Positions 21,474 through 30,062 are shown, counted from the first letter of the stretch. The stretch: DNA of 43,488 nucleotides from Deltaproteobacteria bacterium UBA2385 (GCA_002343455.1 DDSR01000137.1:1-43488), one strand, 5' to 3'. The notes: generated by a model from the sequence alone, not told the origin. Translations and numbers: made by a program.

Positions 21474-22154
21474 ATGACCGCTGCCACCACCGACCGCAAC
21501 ACCACCCAGCGCGGGGGCCACACCCGCTACCTGACCCTGGCCACCGCCGCGATCCTCTTCGCCGGCTGCATGGTCTGCCGTGACGATGCCGGGGACGCCA
21601 TCGACGCCGAGCCGGACGCCGACATCCAGTTCGCCGGCATCGCCCGTGAGGGCGTCGACGAGGCCGACGGCGACGAGGGCGTCAACGTCTTCGTCGAGGG
21701 CGAGTTCCTCCTGGCCGGCAGCGGCTGGGCCGCCGGCGACGAAGGCAAGGACGCCTTCCTGCTCGACAACCAGACCGTCGTCCCCGCCACCAACGGCACG
21801 CTGACCCACTGGGTCCGCGTCGGCAAGGTGGTCGAGGTCGTCAGCGCCACCTCCGTCTGGGTGCGCATCGAGCCCGAGGTCCGGGCGGCCCCGCAGGTCT
21901 TCACCGGCGTCGTCGCCGGCGTCAACGCCGCCGCCCTGGACCTGACCGACCTCGCCGCCCAGTACGGCGGCGCCGACATCTACGTCCTGGACGTCCTCTC
22001 CGTCCTGGCCGTCGTCACCAGCACCAAGGCCATGGCCACGCAGGCCCTGAAGGTGGTGACCACCAACTACACCGTGGCGGCCGGGGCCATCACCACGGTC
22101 GGCGACGAGAGCGCCAACACCTGGCTCATCACCCTCACCGGCGTCCTCCAGTAG
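21474..22154 (+). CDS. Capsid decoration protein (DUF2190 type)
   Basis: A 226-residue protein with the DUF2190 layout: RYLTLATAAILFAGCMVCRD, FAGIAREGVDEADG, VNVFVEGEFLLAGSGWAAGDEGKDAFLLDNQTV and VGKVVEVVSATSVWVRIE (about 18-135). DUF2190 proteins are small beta-barrel head decoration proteins made next to the major capsid protein. Here the usual domain is followed by a second part of about 85 residues (VFTGVVAGVNAAALDLTDLAAQYGG...), perhaps a second barrel. It lies 6 bases after the protease gene. Confidence 0.7.
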   Translation: MTAATTDRNTTQRGGHTRYLTLATAAILFAGCMVCRDDAGDAIDAEPDADIQFAGIAREGVDEADGDEGVNVFVEGEFLLAGSGWAAGDEGKDAFLLDNQTVVPATNGTLTHWVRVGKVVEVVSATSVWVRIEPEVRAAPQVFTGVVAGVNAAALDLTDLAAQYGGADIYVLDVLSVLAVVTSTKAMATQALKVVTTNYTVAAGAITTVGDESANTWLITLTGVLQ

Positions 22155-22169
22155 GCGCAAGGAGTCCTC

Positions 22170-23060
22170 ATGCTGCTCAACGGTGCCGCTCTGCAGGCGG
22201 CTAGCACTGGCTTCAAGGCCGTCTTCCTGGAGGCCCTGGAGAAGGCCACCCCCGCCCACCCCCAGTACGTCATGCTGGTGATGAGCAACGGATCGCGCGA
22301 GGAGTACCACTTCGGTGACCTGCTCAGCGGCATGCGCGAGTGGCTCGGGGATCGCGAGATCGAAGCGCTGGGGCGCGAGCCCTTCACCATCCGCAACCGC
22401 GAGTGGGAGAAGACCATCGGGATCCCGAAGGCCGCCTTCGAGGACGACCAGCTCGGCATCTACAGCGCCCAGATCAAGGCGCTGGCCGCCATCGCCGCCC
22501 AGCACCCCGACGAGCTGCTCGTCGAGCTCATCGAGGGCGGGTTCGCCAACAACGGCTACGACGGCGTCCCCTTCTTCAGCGCCAACCATCCGATCACCGG
22601 CGGTGTCCAGAGCAACGTCGTCAGCGGCGCGCTGTCGGAGACGACCTTCGCCTCCGCGCTGCTGAAGCTGCGCAGCATGAAGGGCAAGGGCGGTCGCCCG
22701 ATCAACCCCCTGGCGGCTGGGGGTCGGCTGACCCTGACGGTCGGTCCGGCCAACGAGGCCGCCGCCAAGACGCTCCTGAAGAAGGAGTACGTCGATGGAG
22801 GCGACAGCAACATCAACTTCAACGCGGCCGACCTCGAGGTGCTCCCCTACATCGCCGGCACCCACTGGATGCTGTCGGTCACCGGCGGCGCCCTGGCCCC
22901 CTTCATCCTGCAGATGCGCAAGCGGCCGGTCTTCATCGCCAAGGACCGGCAGGACGACGACGAGGCCTTCATGAAGAACCGCTTCGTGTACGGCATCGAG
23001 GGCCGCTGGAACATGGGGTACGGCCTGCACCAGCTCGCCGTCGGGAGCACCGGCAGCTGA
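22170..23060 (+). CDS. Major capsid protein (Mu gpT type)
   Basis: A 296-residue HK97-fold capsid protein of the Mu T family. Family marks are the N-terminal helix GFKAVFLEALEKA, then MREWLGDREIEALGREPFTIRNREWEKTIGIP (about 51-90), the segment GVPFFSANHP, and IKALAAIAAQHPDELLVELI. The last strands end in DEAFMKNRFVYGIEGRWNMGYG. The length is close to Mu T (305). It forms the icosahedral shell. It has its own ribosome site (AAGGAG) 15 bases after the decoration gene. Confidence 0.93.
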   Translation: MLLNGAALQAASTGFKAVFLEALEKATPAHPQYVMLVMSNGSREEYHFGDLLSGMREWLGDREIEALGREPFTIRNREWEKTIGIPKAAFEDDQLGIYSAQIKALAAIAAQHPDELLVELIEGGFANNGYDGVPFFSANHPITGGVQSNVVSGALSETTFASALLKLRSMKGKGGRPINPLAAGGRLTLTVGPANEAAAKTLLKKEYVDGGDSNINFNAADLEVLPYIAGTHWMLSVTGGALAPFILQMRKRPVFIAKDRQDDDEAFMKNRFVYGIEGRWNMGYGLHQLAVGSTGS

Positions 23061-23494
23061 TGGGCAGCTACGTCACCAGCGGCGCCCTGATTCCCTCCTA
23101 CGTGGAGGAGCGGGACGCAGTCCAGCTCACCAACGACGACGTCGACGGCACCACCGTCGTCGAGTCGGTGGTGGAGGACGCCATCGCGGACGCGGAGGCC
23201 GAGGTCGATGGCTACCTCGGCGCCCGCTACGCGCTGCCGCTGGTGACCGTGCCGCGCCTGGTCAAGCGCCTGGTGCTGCGCCTGTCCCGCTACCACCTCT
23301 ACAGCCGCCGCCGGGGGGCGGTCGAGGAGTGGATGGCCCAGGACTACGAGAAGGCCCTGAAGATGCTGCAGGACATCAGCAAGGGGATCGTGACCCTGGG
23401 CGTCCAGCCCGAGCCCGGCGTGAACAGCGAGCGCGTGGTCCGGTCCACCGCCCGCGATCCCATCTTCGGCCGCAGCCGCCTCGAGGACTTCTGA
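23060..23494 (+). CDS. Mu gp36-like protein (DUF1320), head-tail connector
   Basis: A 144-residue protein starting MGSYVTSGALIPSYVEERDAVQLT; the ATG overlaps the previous stop. EDAIADAEAEVDGYLGARYALPL and LVKRLVLRLSRYHLYSRR are the hallmark helices of DUF1320. These proteins are adaptor/connector components fitted below the portal. The C-terminus includes DPIFGRSRLEDF, also typical. In Mu-like order it follows the capsid gene, as here. Confidence 0.88.
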   Translation: MGSYVTSGALIPSYVEERDAVQLTNDDVDGTTVVESVVEDAIADAEAEVDGYLGARYALPLVTVPRLVKRLVLRLSRYHLYSRRRGAVEEWMAQDYEKALKMLQDISKGIVTLGVQPEPGVNSERVVRSTARDPIFGRSRLEDF

Positions 23495-24090
23495 TGAAGT
23501 TCGAGCTGCGAAGCAACGGCGACGTCGTCCTCCGTCAGGTGGATGGCGTGCAGCGCCTGCTGGCCGACCCGGCCGAGCTGCTGGAAGACATGGGCGAGCA
23601 CATGGTGAACACCAGCGTGCCCGAGACATTTCGTGCGGGCGGCCCCGGCTGGCCCCGCAGCAGCTGGCAGGCTGAGTCCGCCCAGCAGGACAGCGGCGCC
23701 CTGCTGCGGTCGGTCACCCACGAGGTGTCGGGCCACACCCTGCGGGTCGGGTCCAACCTGCGCTACGCCCGCCAGCGGCAGCTCGGCGGCGAGCTGAAGC
23801 CCAAGAAGGCCAGGGCGCTGGCCATCCCGTTGCCCGGCACCCCCAAGAGCATGCAGCGCCCCCGACGCTGGGGCGACCGGCTGTTCTACCTGGAGAGCAC
23901 CAAGGGCAAGGCCGACACGGTCGGCATCCTGGCCAGCAAGGGCGGCAGGAACGGGAAGATCACCCCCCGCTTCGTCCTTCGGGCGCGCGTCACCCAGCCT
24001 GCCCGGCCCTTCGTGGTCTTCCGGGACGAGGACATCGTCTGGCTGAACGGGCGCCTGGCTGCCCACCTGCAGGAGGCCGCCCGTGGCTGA
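23494..24090 (+). CDS. Virion morphogenesis protein (Mu gpG type)
   Basis: A 198-residue protein of the Phage_tail_S family. It has TFRAGGPGWPRSSWQAESAQQDSGALLRSVTHEVSGHTLRVGSNLRYARQRQLGG (about 45-100) and the terminal RARVTQPARPFVVFRDED. The family is involved in head-tail joining and tail completion. The ATG overlaps the gp36-like stop; the end overlaps the next gene by 8 bases. Confidence 0.85.
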   Translation: MKFELRSNGDVVLRQVDGVQRLLADPAELLEDMGEHMVNTSVPETFRAGGPGWPRSSWQAESAQQDSGALLRSVTHEVSGHTLRVGSNLRYARQRQLGGELKPKKARALAIPLPGTPKSMQRPRRWGDRLFYLESTKGKADTVGILASKGGRNGKITPRFVLRARVTQPARPFVVFRDEDIVWLNGRLAAHLQEAARG

Positions 24091-24700
24091 GCCCGAGCAC
24101 ATCCCCACCACGGGGATCGGAGCCATCGAGGACGCCATGGTCGAGGCCATGCAGGCCGACGTGGCCCTAGCTGCGCTCGCCCGACACATCGGGACCTGGC
24201 AAGGCGAGCTGGAGGACGCCCTCGAGCAGGTGGCCTTCCGGGATCCGAGCATCCTGGTCCTCTTCGGTGGCTTCGACGCAGAACCGCGCGGAGGGCACGA
24301 GTCCCTGGACGTCGAGTGGCAGGTCCTGGTTCGGGCCCGCAACCTGCGGCGCGAGTCTGCCCGCCGACACGGCGGTCCCGTGTCCGGCGAGGTGGGAACC
24401 TACGAGCTGGTCCAGCACGTCATGCGGATCCTCACCGGCAGCGACCTGGACCTGGACGGCGTCGACGAGCTGCGTCTCGCTGCCTGTCGGCTGCTGCAGA
24501 CCGGCCGCGACCCCGGCAAGACGACCTCCGCCTACCTGGTGGTGTTCAAGGTCGACGCTGACCTGCTGGCCGTCGCCCCCGAGCAGACGCTTGACGAGCT
24601 GGAGCTCAACCTCGAGGTCCACAACCCCGACGAGGCCGGCGGCGACGCGTCGTGGGTGCCCTCCGTCGACCTCACCCTTGATCTGACCGAGGAGTCCTGA
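24083..24700 (+). CDS. Mu gp37-like tail terminator (DUF1834)
   Basis: A 205-residue protein with GTG start inside the gpG gene end. It reads GTWQGELEDALEQVAFRDPSILVLFGG, then strands (DVEWQVLVRARNLR) and GTYELVQHVMRILTG, with a late strand AYLVVFKVDAD. This is the DUF1834/Mu gp37 layout, and structures of related proteins act as tail terminators. It sits before gp38 and the sheath, as in Mu. Confidence 0.78.
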   Translation: MAEPEHIPTTGIGAIEDAMVEAMQADVALAALARHIGTWQGELEDALEQVAFRDPSILVLFGGFDAEPRGGHESLDVEWQVLVRARNLRRESARRHGGPVSGEVGTYELVQHVMRILTGSDLDLDGVDELRLAACRLLQTGRDPGKTTSAYLVVFKVDADLLAVAPEQTLDELELNLEVHNPDEAGGDASWVPSVDLTLDLTEES

Positions 24701-24921
24701 TGCGAACCAAGACCGAGCTGACCGTGCGGGCTGCCCCTGGCATCCGCTTTCCCCTCGAGGGGCGACCCCGCCTCTACATCACCGACGCCGAGCCGCGCGC
24801 GGTGGTGATGACCCCCTACTACCAGCGGGCCGTCGCGGACGGTGACCTGGTCGTCGTCGAGACCAAGCCCGAGCCTGCAGGCCGCCGCCCTTCCCCCTCG
24901 AACACCCCCTCCGCGGAGTAG
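24700..24921 (+). CDS. Mu gp38-like small protein (DUF2635)
   Basis: A 73-residue protein: VRAAPGIRFPLEGRPRLYITDAEPRAVVMTPYYQRAVADGDLVV is the DUF2635 pattern (APG...P.EG.PR.YI...YY.R...DGDL). It is always found before the sheath gene in Mu-like phages, and its role is unknown. The start shares one base with the previous stop. Confidence 0.83.
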   Translation: MRTKTELTVRAAPGIRFPLEGRPRLYITDAEPRAVVMTPYYQRAVADGDLVVVETKPEPAGRRPSPSNTPSAE

Positions 24922-24924
24922 CCC

Positions 24925-26376
24925 GTGTCCTCTGTCGTCATCTCCAGCGTGCCGCCGAGCACGCGCAAGCCCGGGACCTACCTCGAAATCAACACCCGGG
25001 GGGCCAAGGCCGGCCTGCCCGTGAGCGCCGACAAGGTCGTCCTCATCGGCCACAAGCGGCCGACCGGCACGGCCGTGCCTGCCGTGCCCGTCCAGGTCTT
25101 CTCCGTGGAGGAGGCGCGAGCGGCGGCGGGCATGGGGACACCGCTGGCCCTCATGGTCCAGGCCCTGATCGAGCAGTCGCCCTACCTGGCCGAAGTCTGG
25201 CTGTGCTGCCTCCAGGAAGCCGGTGGCGGTGCTGTCGCCGTGGGTTCGATCACGTTCACCGCGTCGTCGCTCCAGGCGGGGACCCTCACCGTGCAGATCG
25301 GCCGACACGCGGTGCAGGTCACGGTGGCCGCGACCGACGCCAGCACGGCCATCGCCACAGCGGTGACCCAGGCCATCAACGAGCAGGGCTGGCTGCCCTT
25401 CAGTGCGGCCGTCGATGGTGTGGATCTGACCAAGGTCAACCTCACCGCTCGGTGCAAGGGTACCCACGGCAACGCCTGGGTGCTCCGTACCGAGTACACC
25501 GCCACGGGGCTGTCGACCTTGATCGTGCAGCCGACGAGCGGGGCGGGAGATGCGACCATCGCCACCGCGCTGACTGCGATCTACCCGGCCGACTTCGACA
25601 TCGTGGTCAGCGAGTGGAGCGACGCGACCGCCCTGGCCGCGCTGGCCGACCACACCGAGGCGCTGATGGGGCCAATGGAGGCGCGGCCCTGCATCGCGCT
25701 GGCCGGGGTGGTGGGTGCCCTGGGCACCGTGACGACCCTGACCGCCAGCATCAACAGCGGCGCGGTCGGCTGTCCCTACATGCGCGGGTCGCGCACCCAT
25801 CCCGTCGAGATCGCCGCAGCCGTGGCCGCCGCCTTCGCCTCCGAGTCGGACCGTGCCCGCCCCCTCAACGGGAACACGCTCAAGCCCGTCGTGCCGCCGG
25901 ACAGCCTGGCCAACTACCTGTCCCGCACCGAGCAGGAGAGCTGCCTCGCCAACGGGGCGATGCCGCTGGAGGTCGTCAACGGCAAGTCGACCATCGTCCG
26001 CACCGTCAGCACCTACGTCACCAACTCGCTGGGCGACGCCGACGACACGCTGCTGGACCTGCAGACCCTGCGCGTGCTGTTCTACGTCCAGTACGCCCTG
26101 CGGGTGAAGTTCCGCGAAGCCCTGCAGGGCGCCAAGCTCGCCGACGACGCGAAGACCCCCAACACCACTGACCCCGCGAAGATGCGGGCGCTGGCGATCG
26201 GCTGGTGCCTGCAGATGGAGACCGAGCTCGGCTACCTCGAGAACGTCGAGGCCAACAAGGATCGGTTCGTCTTCGAGCGCGACGCCTCGGTGTCGGGTCG
26301 GGTCAACGCTCGGATCCCCGCCGACATCGTCGACGGTCTGCACGTCTTCGCCGCCGCCATCGACCTGATCCTCTGA
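24925..26376 (+). CDS. Contractile tail sheath protein (Mu gpL type)
   Basis: A 483-residue sheath subunit starting with GTG. Family marks are the N-terminal STRKPGTYLEINTRGAKAGLP, the middle domain with FTASSLQAGTLTVQIGRHAV (a Mu L insertion domain), DFDIVVSEWSDATALAALADH, and the sheath core LDLQTLRVLFYVQYALRVKFRE. The C-terminus RINARIPADIVDGLHVFAA-like segment (RVNARIPADIVDGL) is the conserved end of L. The length equals that of Mu L (495) closely. It drives tail contraction during infection. Confidence 0.93.
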   Translation: MSSVVISSVPPSTRKPGTYLEINTRGAKAGLPVSADKVVLIGHKRPTGTAVPAVPVQVFSVEEARAAAGMGTPLALMVQALIEQSPYLAEVWLCCLQEAGGGAVAVGSITFTASSLQAGTLTVQIGRHAVQVTVAATDASTAIATAVTQAINEQGWLPFSAAVDGVDLTKVNLTARCKGTHGNAWVLRTEYTATGLSTLIVQPTSGAGDATIATALTAIYPADFDIVVSEWSDATALAALADHTEALMGPMEARPCIALAGVVGALGTVTTLTASINSGAVGCPYMRGSRTHPVEIAAAVAAAFASESDRARPLNGNTLKPVVPPDSLANYLSRTEQESCLANGAMPLEVVNGKSTIVRTVSTYVTNSLGDADDTLLDLQTLRVLFYVQYALRVKFREALQGAKLADDAKTPNTTDPAKMRALAIGWCLQMETELGYLENVEANKDRFVFERDASVSGRVNARIPADIVDGLHVFAAAIDLIL

Positions 26377-26398
26377 ACCTCAACCCCCCGGAGGCCGC

Positions 26399-26770
26399 AT
26401 GGCCGCCCTGTTCACCAAGCGCGTCGTGCTCACCGTCCTCGGTTTGCCGATCATCCACTGCAAGTCGGCCCGTCCTCGCACGCGGACGGGCAAGCAGCTC
26501 GTCAAGGGGATGAGCCCCGACGGTGCGCCCATCGGCAACACCGACGGCTCCAGCGAGCACACGGTGGACCTGACCGTCTACATCCCCAAGGTGGGCGACA
26601 TCCCGTGGGAGACGCTGGAGGAGGCCACCCTGACCATCGTTTCCGCCACTGGCGGCACGCCGACCCTGTACACCGGGGGGTTCGTGACCGAGCTCGGGGA
26701 GTCCTACAGCGAGGACGACGTCGCGACCCGCGACATCACCATGATGTTCACCCGCAAGATCGGGATCTGA
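26399..26770 (+). CDS. Tail tube protein (Mu gpM type)
   Basis: A 123-residue protein with KRVVLTVLGLPIIHCKSARP, HTVDLTVYIPKVGDIPWETLEEATL and DVATRDITMMFTRKIG. Position right after the sheath and length about equal to Mu M (118) support the tail-tube call. The mixed beta pattern with a DxxTRDITMMF end suits a tube fold. It has an AGG-type site (CCCGGAGG) about six bases before the ATG. Confidence 0.78.
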   Translation: MAALFTKRVVLTVLGLPIIHCKSARPRTRTGKQLVKGMSPDGAPIGNTDGSSEHTVDLTVYIPKVGDIPWETLEEATLTIVSATGGTPTLYTGGFVTELGESYSEDDVATRDITMMFTRKIGI

Positions 26771-26771
26771 G

Positions 26772-27134
26772 ATGAACGCTGACTTCACCGTCACAGTGCA
26801 ACTCCCGATCGCAGATGTCGAGGCCGAGGTGGGCGCGCTCTCGCTGCGCCAGGTCATGCTGGCCAAGCACCGCGCCACCACCAGCTCTGCCCCGGAAGGC
26901 TTCACCGTAGAGGACTGGGAGGTAGTTCACTTCCTGGCCCTGCGCGTCCGCCGGCTGGGGGCCCGTGAGGGCATCACAGCCGACGAGCTGATCGACCTGG
27001 CCGACGCCGACACGTCGGCCCTCATGGACGCCGTCGGTGAGGTGCAGAAGCGGGAGGCCCGATTTCGAGTCCACACTCCGCCCCCTGCGGTGGTCGATCG
27101 CGCTGGTGGCACAGGCGACGGGCTGGAGCCATGA
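26772..27134 (+). CDS. Tail assembly chaperone, zero-frame product (Mu gp41 type)
   Basis: A 120-residue helical protein starting MNADFTVTVQLPIADVEAEVG. The body (LSLRQVMLAKHRATTS, VEDWEVVHFLALRVRRLGAR, ADELIDLADADTSALMDAVGEV) matches tail chaperones that lie between tube and tape measure. The last 25 residues (RFRVHTPPPAVVDRAGG...) look like an out-of-use tail, because conserved sequence continues in another frame from a C run at 27081-27085. The short product binds tape measure protein during tail assembly. Confidence 0.75.
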   Translation: MNADFTVTVQLPIADVEAEVGALSLRQVMLAKHRATTSSAPEGFTVEDWEVVHFLALRVRRLGAREGITADELIDLADADTSALMDAVGEVQKREARFRVHTPPPAVVDRAGGTGDGLEP

Positions 27135-27390
27135 CCAGGTCGCGGGCCTCCGCACGGGCGAGTTCGAGACCTACCTCGACTTCGCCCTGCGGTCCCGGGG
27201 GATCGACCCCGACAAGGTCAGCACTTGCCCGCCACCGACCGACGACGACGACCCCGGCATCGACGCCACGACCCTGCTCCACCTGCCCGAGTCGATCCTG
27301 ATGTCCTACCCGCCCATCGTGTTCAGCCGCCTGACCCCCGCGGAGCGCGCCTCGCTCCCGGCGGCTGTGCGCGCCCGACTCGAGGGCTGA
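27082..27390 (+). CDS. Tail chaperone extension, reached by ribosomal frameshift
   Basis: A frame shifted by +1 (equal to -2) relative to the chaperone gene. From 27082 it reads PLRWSIALVAQATGWSHDQVAGLRTGEFETYLDFALRSRG, the GWS-type helix of the longer chaperone form, and ends two bases before the tape measure start. There is no good separate start; the first candidate is a GTG at 27037 with no ribosome site. The likely slip site is CCC CCT at 27081-27086 (run of five C). Mu itself is known to use a -2 shift here. The fused protein would be about 205 residues. Confidence 0.72.
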   Translation, partial: PLRWSIALVAQATGWSHDQVAGLRTGEFETYLDFALRSRGIDPDKVSTCPPPTDDDDPGIDATTLLHLPESILMSYPPIVFSRLTPAERASLPAAVRARLEG

Positions 27391-27391
27391 G

Positions 27392-29158
27392 ATGGCGCTG
27401 ACCAAGCTCGTCGTCGAGCTCGCCCTGATCGATGGCGGCAGTGCGGGTGTACGGGCCTTCACCGACCGGTTGAAGACCATGGGGGTCGAGGGCGAGGCAT
27501 CGGCCAAGAAGATCAACGAGGCCATGACCGACCTGCAGGCGGGGCTGCGCGGGCTGAGCACCAGCAAGGCGATGTACGAGGGCCTGGTCCGTCCCGGCGT
27601 CCAGGCCGCCGAGACGCTCCAGGAGGCGCTCACCAAGCTCGAAGTCAACCTGGACCCGGGCTCGGTCGCCGAGGTCTCCCGCCAGCTCGCCGAGGTCGAG
27701 GCCAACGCCGCCCGCATCGCCGGACCCACGAAGTTCGATCAGGCCGGTGCTGTCCAGATCCACACGGATCTGCGCCGGGCCGGCCTGAGCATGACGGACA
27801 TCACGGGCGAGGGCGGGGCCGCTGAAGCCGTCACCCAGCTCGCCACCGCCGAGGGCCTGAGCGGCGAACAGGCGACCTCGGCCATCACAACCTTGGGTGC
27901 GATCTTCCGCCTGCAGGGCGACCAGTTCGGATCGGCTGCCGACCTGCTGGCGCGCGCGGGCTCGGCTGCGAACACGGACGCGAACCAGCTGCGGGAAGCC
28001 CTGGCGCAAGCCTCCAGCGCCGGCACCCTGGGCCTGGACCCGCAGGAGACCTTGGCCGCGCTGGGTGTGATGGCGAACCTGGGCATCAAGGGCGGCTCGG
28101 CCGGCACCTCGCTCAACGCGTTCCTACGCCAGGCGGCGACGAACAACGACAAGATGGGCCTGGGCCTCTTCGATGAGGGCGGCCAGTTCATCGGGCTGCA
28201 GGGGGCGGCCACGCAACTGCGTGGGCTCACCGCTGGCAAGACAGACCTGCAGGTCCAGCAGGCGCTGACCAAGGCCTTTGGCGACGAGGGTGCGCGGTTC
28301 GCGGGGGGGCTGCTGCGTACCGGCAGCGGCGGCCTCGAGGAGGTCATGGCCAACATCGACGGGTCCCGCTCGCTGAGCAGCCGGGTCGGCCTGATGGCCG
28401 GGACCAAGGCGGCCAGCGACGAGGCCCTGGCCGGGACCGTGCAAACGACCCTGGCGACCCTGTTCAAGCCCGCCCTGGCACCCCTCACGTCGCTGTCGCA
28501 GAAGGCCAACGACCTGGTCGGCCAGGTGGGCACAGCCGCCCAGGAAGACCCGCGGATTGCCCAGGCCGTCAGCCTGGGCGCCATGGGGGCCACCGCTGGC
28601 GTGGCGTTGTACGGGGCCGCCAGGGTCGCCCGCGGCGGGGGCCGGCTGCTGTCCGCCCTGCGGACACTGCCCAGCCTGGGCGGGGCTGGGGCCGGTCTGC
28701 CGGGCGTTCCGGGCGCAGGTGGCGGTGGTGTGCCGGGTCTGGGCGGACCGACCCCCGTGGCCGTCGTCAACTGGCCGCCGGGCCTGGGCCTCGCAGGAGC
28801 GGGCGGTCCAGCCGCCGCCGGCGCCAGCCGGCTGGCGTCCGTGGTGCCCTTGGCCGCCGCCGGCGTCGCTGGCTACACGGCGGGCACCGCGCTCAACAGC
28901 GAGCTGAGCAAGACGGAGCTCGGCAACGCAGCAATGGAAGGCGCTGTGAGCAGCGCCCTGCTGTACACCCTGCCCGGCCGCCTGATGGCCGAGCTCTCCG
29001 ACCGGATGACCGGCGGCGGCCTGGTGAAGGAGGCCCAGGCCACGCGCGCCAACGCCATCAACGTGGTGGTCAAGAACCTGCCTGGCGGTGGCGCGGAGGT
29101 CGAGGTCGAGCAGGACGGGTTGATCCAGCGGGCCATGGGCCGATTGGGGATGGGCTGA
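27392..29158 (+). CDS. Tail tape measure protein (TP901 family core)
   Basis: A 588-residue protein that fixes tail length and threads the tube. N-terminal coiled coil (about 1-110), then a TP901-type domain at about 130-300: LSMTDITGEGGAAEAV, LARAGSAANTDANQLREALAQASSAGTLGLDPQETLAALGVMANLGIKGGSAGTSLNAFLRQ. Hydrophobic segments lie at about 390-410 and 480-500 (VVPLAAAGVAGYTAGTAL). The length predicts a rather short tail compared with Mu tape measure proteins of about 600-650 residues. The start follows the chaperone stop directly. Confidence 0.9.
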   Translation: MALTKLVVELALIDGGSAGVRAFTDRLKTMGVEGEASAKKINEAMTDLQAGLRGLSTSKAMYEGLVRPGVQAAETLQEALTKLEVNLDPGSVAEVSRQLAEVEANAARIAGPTKFDQAGAVQIHTDLRRAGLSMTDITGEGGAAEAVTQLATAEGLSGEQATSAITTLGAIFRLQGDQFGSAADLLARAGSAANTDANQLREALAQASSAGTLGLDPQETLAALGVMANLGIKGGSAGTSLNAFLRQAATNNDKMGLGLFDEGGQFIGLQGAATQLRGLTAGKTDLQVQQALTKAFGDEGARFAGGLLRTGSGGLEEVMANIDGSRSLSSRVGLMAGTKAASDEALAGTVQTTLATLFKPALAPLTSLSQKANDLVGQVGTAAQEDPRIAQAVSLGAMGATAGVALYGAARVARGGGRLLSALRTLPSLGGAGAGLPGVPGAGGGGVPGLGGPTPVAVVNWPPGLGLAGAGGPAAAGASRLASVVPLAAAGVAGYTAGTALNSELSKTELGNAAMEGAVSSALLYTLPGRLMAELSDRMTGGGLVKEAQATRANAINVVVKNLPGGGAEVEVEQDGLIQRAMGRLGMG

Positions 29159-29631
29159 TGCGCCTGCCGCCGCCCCTGCCCTGCACCATCGACGGCATCG
29201 CGATCCCGGTGGTGCGGATCCGCGACCAGGTCTCCCGGGCCTGGGTCGAGCACGGCTACCCGGGGCGGGCCAAAGCCGACCTCGAGGACGTGGGGGGCAG
29301 ACCGGAGCGGTTCGAGGTGGAGGCAGTCTTCACGGGGATCTTCTGGAAGATCCGTGTCGACGCCCTGCGCAGCGTCGTCAAGTACGGCCCCGCCACGCCC
29401 ACCCACATCTTCGTGCATCCCTTCTGGGGGGTGGTCTACGGCAAGGTGGACGACCTCAGCATCGAGCACGTCGACACGCAGGAGAACACCGCCCGCGCGA
29501 CCTTCCGCTTCACCGAGGGCAAGGCTGCTCCCATCGCCTTCGCCGTCGCGGGCAGCGACGCCGCCACCCAGGCCGCGGCCGAGGCCGCCGCTGCCGCCGC
29601 CGCCGCCGCTGTTGCGGCCCTGCCGGTTTGA
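29158..29631 (+). CDS. Short DNA-circularization N-domain protein (Mu gpN-like)
   Basis: A 157-residue protein whose body (YPGRAKADLEDVGGRPERFEVEAVFTG, then HIFVHPFWGVVYGKVDDLSIEHVDTQENTARATFRFTEG) matches the DNA_circ_N domain at the start of Mu N. Mu N is about 490 residues, so the large C-terminal part is missing. It ends with an Ala-rich tail of about 20 residues (AAAEAAAAAAAAAVAAL). N is a baseplate/tail hub component. The start overlaps the tape measure stop by one base. Confidence 0.78.
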   Translation: MRLPPPLPCTIDGIAIPVVRIRDQVSRAWVEHGYPGRAKADLEDVGGRPERFEVEAVFTGIFWKIRVDALRSVVKYGPATPTHIFVHPFWGVVYGKVDDLSIEHVDTQENTARATFRFTEGKAAPIAFAVAGSDAATQAAAEAAAAAAAAAVAALPV

Positions 29632-30062
29632 TGACCATGACGACCCGCGCCCAGCTCCGCGACCAGGTCACCGCCGCCATCGAGGCCGGTCAGGCGATCC
29701 TCACGAAGGTCGCCGCCGACGGGTACACCTCAGCCGCCCAGTACGAGGCCGACGTGAACCAGGTGCGCCGCACGCTGGCGGTGCTGGTGGTGCAGCTGGA
29801 GGACGAGTGGGGGATCCAGAGTCTGGCCAGCGTGGTGGCAATTCGAGCTTTGGGGGCCCGCCTGCTCGAGCTCCGATCGCGGATCGCGGAGGGGACGGCG
29901 ATGGTCACGACGACCATCGACCGACCCACCAGCCTGATGGAGCTGGCCGTGCAGTGGTACGCCGATGTCAGCCGATGGCGTGAGCTGCGCGCCCTGAACC
30001 CGAGGATCCGGCATCCAGGCTTCGTGCCTTCAGGCTGGACGGTGGTGCACCATGCCCGGTGA
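29631..30062 (+). CDS. LysM-like tail protein
   Basis: A 143-residue protein. The first 90 residues are helical (VTAAIEAGQAILTKVAADGY; NQVRRTLAVLVVQLEDEW). The C-terminal 50 (TTIDRPTSLMELAVQWYADVSRWRELRALNPRIRHPGFVPSGWTVV) look like a LysM-type domain, as in tail proteins of the gpX or T4 gp53 kind. It may hold the hub to the tube and touch peptidoglycan. It starts in an overlap with the previous stop and overlaps the next gene by 11 bases. In Mu this place holds the rest of N. Confidence 0.6.
   Translation: MTMTTRAQLRDQVTAAIEAGQAILTKVAADGYTSAAQYEADVNQVRRTLAVLVVQLEDEWGIQSLASVVAIRALGARLLELRSRIAEGTAMVTTTIDRPTSLMELAVQWYADVSRWRELRALNPRIRHPGFVPSGWTVVHHAR

Noticed and set aside
21530..21580. Lipoprotein-like signal (ATAAILFAGC) in the decoration protein
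   Set aside because: It lies about 30 residues into a protein with the DUF2190 pattern and no basic start, so chance similarity is more likely than export.
20109..23030. Open frame of 973 codons on the minus strand opposite the protease, decoration and capsid genes
   Set aside because: It is antisense to recognised capsid genes, and its translation is Gly/Leu/Val/Asp-rich with no domain. High GC keeps such frames open.
27037..27081. Separate GTG start for the second tail-chaperone frame
   Set aside because: There is no ribosome site, the first 14 residues are unlike the family, and frameshifting is the rule at this gene.
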